64,000 nt of DNA. Origin: Aquimarina sp. AU58 (lineage in GTDB: Bacteria > Bacteroidota > Bacteroidia > Flavobacteriales > Flavobacteriaceae). The stretch's first letter is position 1. Every line of letters begins with the position of its first letter. This document shows positions 17,260 to 25,950 of the stretch, piece by piece. The notes under the pieces are model-generated. The model was not told the DNA's origin, searched no databases, and worked only from the letters and a program-made list of their open reading frames with translations. The position numbers were made by a program, and so were the translations under genes. The stretch covers positions 2,232,001-2,296,000 of the forward strand of contig NZ_OMPD01000014.1 of NCBI RefSeq assembly GCF_900312745.1. The letters run 5' to 3'.

Positions 17260-17385
17260 ATGTATAAAACTACCAAAATAAACTCTTGTATTGAATTAGA
17301 AAATACGCTTCGAACAGCAGCAATAGAACTATCTGCTAAGGTCATAAATTCAATAAATGATAAATGTTATAAATATAGAATTTAA
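17260..17385 (+). CDS. Possible 41-residue small protein
   Basis: An ATG-started reading frame of 41 codons lies between the receptor and the symporter small subunit, reading MYKTTKINSCIELE and ending ..KCYKYRI. It has no recognisable domain, is rich in Lys, Asn and Ile, and ends 12 bases before the next start. It may be a translated leader or chance. Confidence 0.2.
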   Translation: MYKTTKINSCIELENTLRTAAIELSAKVINSINDKCYKYRI

Positions 17386-17396
17386 TCAGGGACACA

Positions 17397-17645
17397 ATGG
17401 AAAAAAATGAAAAATATTGGAAGACAAATCTTAAGTATTTAGTGATTTTACTTTCTTTCTGGTTTGTTTTGGGCTTGGTCTTTCCAGTCCTAATTGTAGA
17501 TAATTTAAATGCATATAAATTAGCAGGTTTTCCTCTAGGATTTTGGTTCGGTATGCAAGGAACACAAATTTCATTTGTAATATTAATTTTTATTTATGTC
17601 TATTTAATGAACAGATTAGACAATAAATATGATATAGATAAATAA
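17397..17645 (+). CDS. DUF4212 sodium/solute symporter small subunit
   Basis: An 82-residue protein with two membrane helices (about residues 13-33 and 51-73). The pattern WKTNLKYL, then FPLGFWFGMQGTQISFVILIF, matches the DUF4212 family (Na_symport_sm). These are encoded directly before VC_2705-type sodium:solute symporters and are thought to form a complex with them. Here the symporter starts 9 bases later, giving the standard pair. Confidence 0.9.
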   Translation: MEKNEKYWKTNLKYLVILLSFWFVLGLVFPVLIVDNLNAYKLAGFPLGFWFGMQGTQISFVILIFIYVYLMNRLDNKYDIDK

Positions 17646-17653
17646 CCTTTTCA

Positions 17654-19312
17654 ATGAATAATCAACAACTTATCACTGCAGTTTTTGTAGGAATTACTTT
17701 CTTAATATATACTATAATAGCAATACGTAATAAAGCTAAAAATACTCATGATTTTTATGTAGCAGGAGGTAATGTACATCCTTTGGCAAATGCAATGGCA
17801 ACAGCAGCCGATTGGATGTCGGCAGCAACATTTATTTCACTACCTGGTATAGTATCTTTTATGGGATATGATGGATCAGTTTATTTATTAGGAGGCTCCG
17901 GAGGCTTTGTCCTTTTAGCAATGCTCATAGCACCTTATTTAAGGAAGTTTGGTAAATTTACAATACCAGATTTTATTGGAGATAGGTATTATTCCGACGC
18001 CGCCAGAATAGCAGCAATTATATGTACAGTTTTTATAACATTTACCTATTTAGCAGGACAGATGAGAGGGGTTGGTGTTGTTTTTTCACGGTTCCTTGAA
18101 GTTGAAATTAATACAGGTGTTGTAATAGGCGCAATAATTGTATTTGTATATGCAGTATTGGGAGGTATGAAAGGGATAACATATACGCAAGTAGCACAAT
18201 ACTGTATTTTGATATTTGCTTTTATGGTTCCTATTATATTTTTGTCTATACAACTCACAAATAATCCCATACCATTTTTGGGATTAGGGTCTAAAGTAGT
18301 AGAGTCTGAAGTATTTTTATTGGATAAACTAGATGGCTTAAATAACGAACTTGGGTTTGCAAAATTCACAGATCATGCTATGAGTATGACTAATTTGTTC
18401 GCAATTGCAATAACCTTAATGATTGGTACAGCAGGAATGCCCCATGTAATTGTTAGATTTTTTACCGTTCCAAAAGTTAAAGATGCTAGAAAATCTGTTG
18501 GTTATGCTTTGTTCTTTATTGTTATTTTATTTATTTCTATTCCGGCAGTAGGAGCTTTCACAAGAACTATATTCATAGAAAGCTTACAAGGAATTGCTTA
18601 TTCAGAAGTACCCTCCTGGTTTAAAACCTGGGAGAATATTGGATTAATCACTTTTAATGATTTAAATATGGATGGGGTTATTCATTATACAAAAGATACA
18701 ATGGTTAATGAATTGACGGTAGATAAAGATATTATGTTTTTAATGAGCCCCGAAGTAGCTAACCTACCAAATTGGGTGGTTGCTTTAGTAGCCGCTGGAG
18801 GTTTAGCAGCGGCTCTATCAACTGCTGCGGGATTGATTTTAGTATTATCAACTTCTATTTCCAGAGATTTATATAAAAGTTTGATAAATAAAAAAACCAG
18901 TGATAAAAAAGAATTAACCATCGCTAGGTTAGCGTCTGTATTTGCTATTTCTGTAGGAATATATTTTGGCATAAATCCTCCAGGATTTGTAATGGAAACT
19001 ATTTCTTTAGCATTTGGAATTGGCGCTTCTGCTTTGTTTCCTGTAATTTTTATGGGAATATTTAGCAAGAAAATGAATAAAGAAGGAGCTATTTCGGCAA
19101 TGATTGTTGGTTTAGTGTTTTCTGTAAGTTATATTATATATTTTAAATTTTTAGGAGGAGCTCCAGAAAATTATTGGTTCAATATTTCCCCTCAAGGTAT
19201 AGGTCTATTAGGTATTCCTTTAAGCTTTATCACAATGTTTGTAGTATCAAAATTTTTTGATAATGCCCCAGAAGAAGTTCAGCAATCCGTCGATAAAATA
19301 CGCTTACCATAA
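17654..19312 (+). CDS. Sodium:solute symporter, VC_2705/ActP-like
   Basis: A 552-residue inner-membrane sodium:solute symporter (PF00474) with about 13 membrane segments. Family marks include DFYVAGGNVHPLANAMATAA, DWMSAATFI, GGMKGITYTQVAQY and a sodium-site-like region AALSTAAGLILVLSTSISRDLY. The close relatives ActP and VC_2705 transport acetate and other small carboxylates. With the DUF4212 partner it forms an inner-membrane uptake system matching the upstream TonB receptor, so in this island it probably imports an aromatic acid or the small acids it yields. The receptor, small subunit and symporter may share one transcript. The substrate is not visible from sequence. Confidence 0.92.
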   Translation: MNNQQLITAVFVGITFLIYTIIAIRNKAKNTHDFYVAGGNVHPLANAMATAADWMSAATFISLPGIVSFMGYDGSVYLLGGSGGFVLLAMLIAPYLRKFGKFTIPDFIGDRYYSDAARIAAIICTVFITFTYLAGQMRGVGVVFSRFLEVEINTGVVIGAIIVFVYAVLGGMKGITYTQVAQYCILIFAFMVPIIFLSIQLTNNPIPFLGLGSKVVESEVFLLDKLDGLNNELGFAKFTDHAMSMTNLFAIAITLMIGTAGMPHVIVRFFTVPKVKDARKSVGYALFFIVILFISIPAVGAFTRTIFIESLQGIAYSEVPSWFKTWENIGLITFNDLNMDGVIHYTKDTMVNELTVDKDIMFLMSPEVANLPNWVVALVAAGGLAAALSTAAGLILVLSTSISRDLYKSLINKKTSDKKELTIARLASVFAISVGIYFGINPPGFVMETISLAFGIGASALFPVIFMGIFSKKMNKEGAISAMIVGLVFSVSYIIYFKFLGGAPENYWFNISPQGIGLLGIPLSFITMFVVSKFFDNAPEEVQQSVDKIRLP

Positions 19313-19372
19313 AAAAAATCCTACGAAGGTTGTCAATACTTAAGTTTTTGCTTTAATATGATAAAAAGCATA

Positions 19373-19402
19373 TTGGTTGTGATACATTTATTTGTATGTT
19401 TG
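19373..19402 (+). promoter_or_regulatory. Consensus Bacteroidota promoter for the AraC gene
   Basis: TTG at 19373-19375 is followed after exactly 19 bases by TATGTTTG (19395-19402), a full match to TAnnTTTG. Transcription would start near 19408, about 20 bases before the AraC ATG at 19428. It is the best promoter match I found in the window. Confidence 0.6.
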
Positions 19403-19427
19403 AACAATTACGTATTATCCATATACC

Positions 19428-20306
19428 ATGACAAAGGAAATACCAAATATAGTATACAACTCTGATCATTCAAAAATAAAAGGAGTAGAGGTCATTTTAA
19501 TTGAAAATCTAATAAAAAGAAGTGAAAACTTAGATCATTTTCCCGAAAAACCACACCAATTAGATTTTTACCTAATAGCCTTTTATACACAAGGAGAGAC
19601 AGAACATCTTGTAGATTTTGTATGGCATAAAGTAAAAAAATACTCATTGGTGTACTTGGCAAAAGGGCAAGTGAATGCATTTAAATTCAAAAAAGATTTA
19701 AAAGGGTTTATTCTACTTTTTACTAAAGATTATTTTGATAAACAATTAAAAAACCTACCCAATGATGCGGTAAAACGATTATTTATACCACAGTTGTTTA
19801 AGCCTATTGTCCAAGTAAAAGAAAATTCAAATTTAAGGGGCTATATTGAACTTATATATAATGAATACCATATAGGAAAAAATGACTTCAATAAGAATGC
19901 TATTATTGATGCTTTGCATACTATTATATTATCAAAGGCCGAACAAATTAAAAAAGACCAAACAGAGTATCTAAAAGAATCAGACAAATTAATTCTATTC
20001 TTAAGGTTTAAAACACTTTTGGAAGAGGAATATGTAAAAAGCAGAAAAGCAGATTTTTATGCTCAAAAACTTAATATTACTTATAAACATCTAAATGTTA
20101 TCTGTAAAGAAATAACAAGTAGTACTGCAAAAAGTTTTATAAATGAGTTTATTATTTTAGAAGCAAAAAGAAAATTAATTAATTCTTCTATCAAGAGTAC
20201 AGAATTATCTTTTTTAATGGGCTTCGAAGAACCGTCTAATTTTGTAAAGTTTTTTAAAAAATATACAGGCTTGACTCCTAATAATTTCAAAACTCAATTT
20301 TTATAA
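19428..20306 (+). CDS. AraC-family transcriptional regulator
   Basis: A 292-residue regulator. The N-terminal half is a cupin-like sensing domain (FYLIAFYTQGETEHLVDFVWHKVKK region, about residues 46-72). The C-terminal about 100 residues form the two-helix-turn-helix AraC domain (FYAQKLNITYKHLNVICKE, then LSFLMGFEEPSNFVKFFKKYTGLTPNNF). Single-domain sensing plus AraC DNA binding fits a small-molecule-responsive activator. It has its own consensus promoter and lies between the symporter and the SnoaL-like lipoproteins, so either may be its target. Confidence 0.9.
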   Translation: MTKEIPNIVYNSDHSKIKGVEVILIENLIKRSENLDHFPEKPHQLDFYLIAFYTQGETEHLVDFVWHKVKKYSLVYLAKGQVNAFKFKKDLKGFILLFTKDYFDKQLKNLPNDAVKRLFIPQLFKPIVQVKENSNLRGYIELIYNEYHIGKNDFNKNAIIDALHTIILSKAEQIKKDQTEYLKESDKLILFLRFKTLLEEEYVKSRKADFYAQKLNITYKHLNVICKEITSSTAKSFINEFIILEAKRKLINSSIKSTELSFLMGFEEPSNFVKFFKKYTGLTPNNFKTQFL

Positions 20307-20608
20307 ATTTAACCTGTGTACTACTTAGTTTTTTTACACTAAATCGTAAATTAGTTTTTTTCTTCTTTATTTAATTTCTAACTCTTACAGCTCGGTTTTT
20401 ACTAAAGTGTCTTACGGTAATTTTATTACATTTTTTGATAAATCTTAAAAAACAAAGAATATTAAAAAGTATTAAATTAACCTTTAAAATTGCTTTTATA
20501 GCATTTTCATATGATTTTTGGTTTGTTTTTTACCATTTTTATTTCAAATACTACCTATTCATACCTTTCCTTTTGCTTTAATTTTGTGTTATAATTTAAT
20601 CAGGTATA
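20307..20608. other. Intergenic region before the SnoaL-like pair
   Basis: A 302-base, very T-rich stretch without a gene. TAATTTTG at 20579-20586 matches the -7 consensus and lies 22 bases before the ATG, but no TTG at the proper distance is seen, so it is only a partial promoter. Confidence 0.4.
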
Positions 20609-21484
20609 ATGAAACGAATAATTATAATGTTAACCTTATCTGGAGTATTACTTTCTTGTAATTCTAGAGAAAAGAGAAATAACACTGAAAAAGAAGAAAT
20701 AATGGAAACAAAAACGCAATTATCAAACAAAGAAAAAGTAGTAGCACTATTAACAAGTCTGGAGACAGGAGATCAAAAACCTGTGAGTTATATTAATCCA
20801 AATAAATATATCCAACACAATTTAGCTGTAGCAGACGGGTTAGAAGGGTTTGGTGCGCTTTTGCAAAATGCTCCAGAAGGAGGATTTAAAGCAAAAGTAG
20901 TTAGAACATATCAAGATGGTGATTATGTGTTTACACATACCGAATATGATTTTTTTGGAGACAAAGTTGGTTTTGATGTATTTCGATTTGAAAATGGCTT
21001 AATTGTAGAACATTGGGATAACCTTTTAGAGAAAAAAGCCCCTAATCCTAGTGGACATACACAGACAGATGGACCAACAGAGGTTAAAGACCTTGATAAA
21101 ACAGAAGCAAATAAAAACCTTGTAAAAGATTTTGTTTCAACCATTTTAATGAAGGGAGAGCTAGATAAACTAGTAAACTATTTTGATGGTGATAATTATA
21201 TACAGCACAACCCCGCTATTGGAGATGGATTATCAGGATTGGGAGAAGCATTAGAAGAAATGGCAGCACAAGGGATATCTATGGTATATTCAAAAAACCA
21301 TATCGTATTTGGAGAAGGTAATTTTGTATTATCTATTAGTGAAGGAACATTTGCAGGTGAACCAACCTCGTATTATGATTTGTTTAGAATTGAAAATGGT
21401 AAAATAGCAGAACATTGGGATGTTATGGAGCCTATTCTTCCCGAATCAGAGTGGCAAAATAAAAATGGGAAGTTTAACTTTTAA
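20609..21484 (+). CDS. SnoaL-like (NTF2-fold) lipoprotein, copy A
   Basis: A 291-residue lipoprotein with lipobox LLSC (Cys about 17). It contains two NTF2/SnoaL-like domains that are internal duplicates: the first has NPNKYIQHNLAVADGLEG, the second GDNYIQHNPAIGDGLSGLG, each followed by FRFENGLIVEHWDN / FRIENGKIAEHWDV. SnoaL-type proteins act as polyketide cyclases, isomerases or binding proteins. This one would sit on the periplasmic or surface face of a membrane. From about residue 37 it is almost identical to the next gene, differing only in the signal and linker. The function is unknown; an extracytoplasmic step on the imported compound is plausible. Confidence 0.85.
   Translation: MKRIIIMLTLSGVLLSCNSREKRNNTEKEEIMETKTQLSNKEKVVALLTSLETGDQKPVSYINPNKYIQHNLAVADGLEGFGALLQNAPEGGFKAKVVRTYQDGDYVFTHTEYDFFGDKVGFDVFRFENGLIVEHWDNLLEKKAPNPSGHTQTDGPTEVKDLDKTEANKNLVKDFVSTILMKGELDKLVNYFDGDNYIQHNPAIGDGLSGLGEALEEMAAQGISMVYSKNHIVFGEGNFVLSISEGTFAGEPTSYYDLFRIENGKIAEHWDVMEPILPESEWQNKNGKFNF
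20718..21484. repeat. Tandem 767 bp repeat, copy 1
   Basis: This segment is repeated at 21575-22341 (offset 857) with only about six base differences, nearly all silent. It covers the whole of the two SnoaL-like domains but not the signal peptides. Confidence 0.92.
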
Positions 21485-21495
21485 TACTAGAGATT

Positions 21496-22341
21496 ATGAA
21501 AAAGAGATTATTGTCGATATTATTGGTGAGTTTGATGTTGATATCGTGTTCCAAAAATGATGAAGCCCCAATAGAATTATCAAACAAAGAAAAAGTAGTA
21601 GCACTATTAACAAGTCTGGAGACAGGAGATCAAAAACCTGTGAGTTATATTAATCCAAATAAATATATCCAACATAATTTAGCTGTAGCAGATGGGTTAG
21701 AAGGGTTTGGTGCGCTTTTGCAAAATGCTCCAGAAGGAGGATTTAAAGCAAAAGTAGTTAGAACATATCAAGATGGTGATTATGTGTTTACACATACCGA
21801 ATATGATTTTTTTGGAGACAAAGTTGGTTTTGATGTATTTCGATTTGAAAATGGCTTAATTGTAGAACATTGGGATAACCTTTTAGAGAAAAAAGCCCCT
21901 AATCCTAGTGGACATACACAGACAGATGGACCAACAGAGGTTAAAGACCTTGATAAAACAGAAGCAAATAAAAACCTTGTAAAAGATTTTGTTTCAACCA
22001 TTTTAATGAAGGGAGAGCTAGATAAACTAGTAAACTATTTTGATGGTGATAATTATATACAGCACAACCCTGCTATTGGAGATGGATTATCAGGATTGGG
22101 AGAAGCATTAGAAGAAATGGCAGCACAAGGGATATCTATGGTATATTCAAAAAACCATATCGTATTTGGAGAAGGTAATTTTGTATTATCCATTAGTGAA
22201 GGAACATTTGCAGGTGAACCAACCTCGTATTATGATTTGTTTAGAATTGAAAATGGTAAAATAGCAGAACATTGGGATGTTATGGAGCCTATTCTTCCCG
22301 AATCAGAGTGGCAAAATGAAAATGGGAAGTTTAATTTTTAA
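21496..22341 (+). CDS. SnoaL-like (NTF2-fold) lipoprotein, copy B
   Basis: A 281-residue lipoprotein with its own signal (MKKRLLSILLVSLMLISCSK, lipobox Cys about 18) and a shorter linker than copy A. The mature two-domain part is the same protein, with a single Lys-to-Glu change near the C-terminus (QNENGKF). It begins 11 bases after copy A and must be co-transcribed with it. Different signal and linker on the same body suggest either different membrane sorting or recent gene conversion. A strong palindromic terminator follows at 22363-22408. Confidence 0.85.
   Translation: MKKRLLSILLVSLMLISCSKNDEAPIELSNKEKVVALLTSLETGDQKPVSYINPNKYIQHNLAVADGLEGFGALLQNAPEGGFKAKVVRTYQDGDYVFTHTEYDFFGDKVGFDVFRFENGLIVEHWDNLLEKKAPNPSGHTQTDGPTEVKDLDKTEANKNLVKDFVSTILMKGELDKLVNYFDGDNYIQHNPAIGDGLSGLGEALEEMAAQGISMVYSKNHIVFGEGNFVLSISEGTFAGEPTSYYDLFRIENGKIAEHWDVMEPILPESEWQNENGKFNF
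21575..22341. repeat. Tandem 767 bp repeat, copy 2
   Basis: Second copy of the SnoaL-like body (see 20718-21484). Identity is kept even at silent positions, so the duplication is recent or maintained by conversion. Confidence 0.92.
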
Positions 22342-22650
22342 TTGCCCTTATAGTTTACATTTTAAACAAAAGCAAAGAACTATGATCATAGTTCTTTGCT
22401 TTTGTTTATTAGGAAAGAAGAATCTTTTCTTTTTTATATTCGAGGAACTTTTCAATTTTTTTGATAGGCTTATGCTAACCCCATTTAACATTGACTGTGC
22501 TATTATTTTTTTGAATGTTTAATAATTATATTAATAAGTTTTACTAATGTATATGATAAGAAAATAATGTTTTACTAATGTAAAAATAATTTTAAACTTT
22601 GTACTTCAATTCCTTTCTAACTTATAATAAAAGAGGATGCCACTACAGTA
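22342..22650. other. Intergenic region at the right island border
   Basis: This 309-base gap holds the terminator palindrome, about 120 bases of unassigned T-rich DNA, and from 22530 the second copy of the LysR/MFS promoter region. I see no insertion-sequence ends. Confidence 0.6.
22363..22408. terminator. Perfect 46 bp palindrome, likely terminator
   Basis: A perfect 46-base palindrome centred at 22385/22386, with the arm TAAACAAAAGCAAAGAAC before the central TATGATCATA. It lies 22 bases after the SnoaL copy B stop. The A-tract/T-tract ends and GC-richer middle fit a bidirectional intrinsic terminator closing the island transcripts. Confidence 0.75.
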
Positions 22651-22833
22651 ATGAAAACAAAAGCAGAAAGAAATACAAGACGTTATAAAGAGATCCGAAA
22701 AGCGATCTTTATCCCTGGTTTAGCTGCTTTTTCACAGTTTTATATGTTTCAGCCATTATTACCATCATTAAGCGAAAGTTTTTTGGTATCTCCGGCTGTC
22801 AGTAGCCTGGTTGTTTCATCCTCTATGATTGGT
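22530..22833. repeat. 304 bp direct repeat, right copy
   Basis: Exact copy of 7013-7316, here joined to the intact MFS gene. It includes the paired 14-mers that are candidate LysR sites. Confidence 0.95.
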
Positions 22834-23865
22834 ATTGCTTTAGGCCTTTTTATGTTTGCGTTTTATGCAGATATACTACACCGCAAAAAATTAATGTTGA
22901 TTGCTTTATTTCTATCTTCATTAATCACAATGCTATCGGCAATCTCATGGAATTTTAATGTATTGGTCGTTTTTGGTTTTATAAAAGGGTTTTTGTTATC
23001 GGGAGTGATCGCGGTTGCTATTGTTTATATTTCTGAAGAAGTTGAGGTAAAATATGTTGGGATTGTGATTGGGATATATTTGGCCGGAAATGTATTAGGT
23101 GGTATGTGGGGGCGTGTGGTAGCAGGTTTAATTTCTAGTTGGTATGATTGGAGAATAGCTACATTATGTATTGGAGGCATAGGAATAGTATTAAGTACTT
23201 TCTTTATGAGACTTTTACCACAATCCTTAAACTTTAATCCACAAAAAATCCAAATATCTCAAAAGCTAATATACATGAAAAACTTCCTAAAAAACCCTTT
23301 ATTTTTGGGAGTTTATATTTTGATGATCTTAATGATGGGGACTTTTGTGAGCATTTATAATTATTTAAGTTTTAGGCTAGAAATGCCTCCTTTTTCACTT
23401 CCGCATTATGTTATTTCCCTGTTATTTCTAATTTATATCACGGGAGTAGGAGGGACAATAACAATTGGAGCACTAACTCATCGAATTCACTCTTTTCGTA
23501 TGCTTAAAATTCTGTTAGTACTATTTCTAATAGGAACATTAGGGCTATTTGTAGAAGAGTTGTGGTTATTAGTATTGGGTTTAAGTTTACTTACGTTTAG
23601 TTTATTAGGCATCCAGACTGTAGTAAACAAGATAATATCTCAGTATGCTATTGAAGGAAAAAGCACAGCAAATTGCTTATACTTAATATGCCAGTACATG
23701 GGAGCAGGTGGTATCGGAAGTTCGACAGGGCATATAGTATCAAAATGGGGATGGTCTAATTTTCTTTTTACTTTAATTGGATTCATTCTTTTTTCATTAC
23801 TATTATTTATGCTGTGTGCCAGGCGGTATACCCATACATATAAATTAACAAAAGAGGTTTCTTAG
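22651..23865 (+). CDS. MFS exporter (YnfM-like)
   Basis: A complete 404-residue major-facilitator transporter with about 12 membrane segments. The N-terminal helix region FQPLLPSLSESFLVSPAVSS and the loop FAFYADILHRKKLM (motif A-like, between helices 2 and 3) resemble YnfM/AraJ-type drug or sugar exporters, which in enterobacteria also face a LysR gene. Here the LysR partner is 15.5 kb away at 6118-7011, with a truncated copy of this gene next to it. The upstream region with its LysR-like repeats has been retained, so control in trans may persist. An EamA exporter follows 42 bases later. Confidence 0.88.
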   Translation: MKTKAERNTRRYKEIRKAIFIPGLAAFSQFYMFQPLLPSLSESFLVSPAVSSLVVSSSMIGIALGLFMFAFYADILHRKKLMLIALFLSSLITMLSAISWNFNVLVVFGFIKGFLLSGVIAVAIVYISEEVEVKYVGIVIGIYLAGNVLGGMWGRVVAGLISSWYDWRIATLCIGGIGIVLSTFFMRLLPQSLNFNPQKIQISQKLIYMKNFLKNPLFLGVYILMILMMGTFVSIYNYLSFRLEMPPFSLPHYVISLLFLIYITGVGGTITIGALTHRIHSFRMLKILLVLFLIGTLGLFVEELWLLVLGLSLLTFSLLGIQTVVNKIISQYAIEGKSTANCLYLICQYMGAGGIGSSTGHIVSKWGWSNFLFTLIGFILFSLLLFMLCARRYTHTYKLTKEVS

Positions 23866-23907
23866 AGAAGATCATGATCTAGTTTTAAAGAATAAATTTA
23901 TTTAACT

Positions 23908-24795
23908 ATGCTAAAATCTAATTACTTATTGTTTATAATTCCAGCATTAATATGGGGATCTACATGGTATATCATTAAATACCAATTGGGAACTGTAGAT
24001 CCAATAGTTTCTGTTGCCTATCGGTTTGGATTAGGTGGGATTATACTATTGGGATATTCTAAGATTAGAAAACTTCCATTATCATTTACAAAGCAGCAAC
24101 ACTTTTTTATTGCCTTACAGGGAATTCTACTATTTGGAACAAATTATTGGTTAGTATACTTATCAGAACAATACCTAAGTAGTGGGCTGGTGGCTGTAGC
24201 ATTTTCTACATTAATTTTTATGAATATAGTTTTTGGAGCGATATTTTTAGGAGATAAAATAAAAAAACAAATCATAATAGGAGCTGTCTTCGGGCTTTTA
24301 GGAACAGTTCTGATATACCAGGCCGAGTTTAGAAGAATAGATTTAACCAATGATCAACTTAAAGGATTGATGTTTTGTATTTGCTCTATCATTTTTGCTT
24401 CTTTGGGAAATATTACTTCTTCAAATAATCAACGTAGATTTAAACTACCCGTTATCCAAACCAATGGTTTCGGAATGCTATATGGCGCAACTGCTATGTT
24501 ATTAATAGCCTTGTTTACCGGAAAATCTATACATTTCGACACTTCATTTTCCTATATTTCGTCACTAGCATATTTGACCATTTTTGGATCTATTATCGCA
24601 TTTACTTCTTATCTCACTTTAATAGGCAAAATTGGAGCAAGTAAAGCAGCTTATGTTATTGTAGTGATACCAGTAATTGCTTTAACGATTTCTACCGTTT
24701 TTGAAGGATACAAACCTGATGTATACGCTTTTCTAGGAATTGGACTTATTATTTTTGGAAATGTACTAGCATTAAGAAACAAAAAAACAAGCTGA
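23908..24795 (+). CDS. EamA/DMT-family transporter
   Basis: A 295-residue protein of the drug/metabolite transporter superfamily with ten membrane helices in two EamA repeats (PF00892). The starts IIPALIWGSTWYIIKYQLG and LMFCICSIIFASLGNIT mark the repeats, and the second ends with YVIVVIPVIALTISTVFEGY. Such carriers usually export amino acids or metabolites. It lies 42 bases after the MFS gene on the same strand, so both are probably one transcript controlled by the displaced LysR regulator. Confidence 0.88.
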   Translation: MLKSNYLLFIIPALIWGSTWYIIKYQLGTVDPIVSVAYRFGLGGIILLGYSKIRKLPLSFTKQQHFFIALQGILLFGTNYWLVYLSEQYLSSGLVAVAFSTLIFMNIVFGAIFLGDKIKKQIIIGAVFGLLGTVLIYQAEFRRIDLTNDQLKGLMFCICSIIFASLGNITSSNNQRRFKLPVIQTNGFGMLYGATAMLLIALFTGKSIHFDTSFSYISSLAYLTIFGSIIAFTSYLTLIGKIGASKAAYVIVVIPVIALTISTVFEGYKPDVYAFLGIGLIIFGNVLALRNKKTS

Positions 24796-24867
24796 TCAAA
24801 TTCTTGGCAAACTAAAGGAAACTACAGAAACATATATCACTTATATACTAATCTATTGATTTATTGT

Positions 24868-24996
24868 ATGAACCCTTCATTTGAAAAATATTTCATTTGG
24901 TCTTTTTTTATGAAGAAAATTCTAAAGAAATTTAATAAGCAGGATAAAGAAAAATTTCTTGCAGAAATTAAAAAAAGAAAAGATTATATGGATTAA
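24868..24996 (+). CDS. Possible small basic protein
   Basis: A 42-codon frame (MNPSFEKYFIWSFF, then a Lys-rich segment ending KDYMD) lies in the 255-base gap before the LytTR gene. It has no recognised family and weak support; it may be chance. Confidence 0.2.
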   Translation: MNPSFEKYFIWSFFMKKILKKFNKQDKEKFLAEIKKRKDYMD

Positions 24997-25050
24997 AAAA
25001 ACGATTCAAACCTCTTAAAAATATTACTTTTGGTTAAAAAATAGTTCTTA

Positions 25051-25950
25051 ATGTCTCGACATTACATTACCAAAATCATACATAAACCTTATCCTTACCT
25101 ATTTTATTTCAAAAGAAATTTAATAATTGCTCTCGTACTGGGAATGTTGATCTACATTATTAATGTATTAGCAGTAGACGAAAGTTATGTGAATGCAAAC
25201 TTTGTGTTTTCAAAACCGCTCCTCTGTATACTTGCAGGGTTAATGACATTTTTTAGTATTCTCTTGGTACTCGAAGTTATACCCCGGGTATTTTTTAAAC
25301 CTGATTTAAAAGAAAATTGGACTATAGGAAAAGAATGTCTTTTAATTGTTTCACTTCTTTTTGTAATTACTATTTTTAATAATACCCTGTCTCTTGTAAT
25401 TAGTAAAGAACCTTCTGATAATATCATATTACATTTTTTAAACTCTTCACTATATGTTGTTCTACTTGGTATTGTTCCGGCTTTTCTTCTTGTATGGATC
25501 AATTATACCATTCTTTTAAAGGAAAATTTAAAAAAAGTCTCCTTATACAATGAACAACTTGAATCTAGAATTACATTTACAAAGAGTGAAGTATCCGATA
25601 TTATAAGTATCCGAACTAGTAATAAAAATGAGGTTCTGGAGCTAGATATTGGTTCCTTCTTATTCGCTAAATCTGAAGGAAATTATATAGATGTTTTTAC
25701 CAAAACGTCTGGTAAAGTACATTGTAAACCATATCGACTTACGATTCAAAAGCTAGAGGAAGAACTTAATAGTTATGCATTTATTATTAGTACACATCGA
25801 TCGTATGTCATTAATATAAGAAACATTAATACGACCTCTGGCAACGCCAGAAATTACCGCATTAGTTTTGAAGGAGTTCCTCATGAAGTTCCTGTGTCAA
25901 GAAATAAATTTCAGGCATTTAAAGATGCCTTTACTATTAAAAAAGTGTAA
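25051..25950 (+). CDS. Membrane-bound LytTR-family regulator
   Basis: A 299-residue protein with four predicted membrane helices (about residues 22-42, 50-72, 90-110, 125-150) followed by a C-terminal LytTR DNA-binding domain (about 195-295; KSEGNYIDVF, then FIISTHRSYVINI). There is no response-regulator receiver, so it is a one-component membrane regulator, or it works with an unseen partner. TACTTTTG at 25025-25032 matches the -7 promoter consensus. It shares its architecture with the gene at 29539, the other LytTR regulator flanking the esterase and hydrolase genes. Confidence 0.88.
   Translation: MSRHYITKIIHKPYPYLFYFKRNLIIALVLGMLIYIINVLAVDESYVNANFVFSKPLLCILAGLMTFFSILLVLEVIPRVFFKPDLKENWTIGKECLLIVSLLFVITIFNNTLSLVISKEPSDNIILHFLNSSLYVVLLGIVPAFLLVWINYTILLKENLKKVSLYNEQLESRITFTKSEVSDIISIRTSNKNEVLELDIGSFLFAKSEGNYIDVFTKTSGKVHCKPYRLTIQKLEEELNSYAFIISTHRSYVINIRNINTTSGNARNYRISFEGVPHEVPVSRNKFQAFKDAFTIKKV

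Larger units (their letters stand above)
7013..22833. mobile_element. Putative integrated catabolic island between 304 bp direct repeats
   Basis: About 15.2 kb of unique DNA is bracketed by exact 304 bp direct repeats. The left repeat remains joined to the LysR gene and the right repeat to the intact MFS gene, so deleting one repeat plus the interval restores a normal divergent LysR-MFS pair. The content is a self-contained aromatic-acid uptake and degradation set with its own regulators. No integrase or transposase is visible inside, so the structure best fits single-crossover (Campbell-type) integration of a circular molecule, or a duplication event. The exactness of the repeats suggests the event is recent or the repeats are still recombining. 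The mechanism is inference. Confidence 0.55.

Noticed and set aside
22277..22522. Short frame over the end of the SnoaL gene and terminator
   Set aside because: It runs out of frame through the lipoprotein gene and across the terminator palindrome, with no protein-like features.
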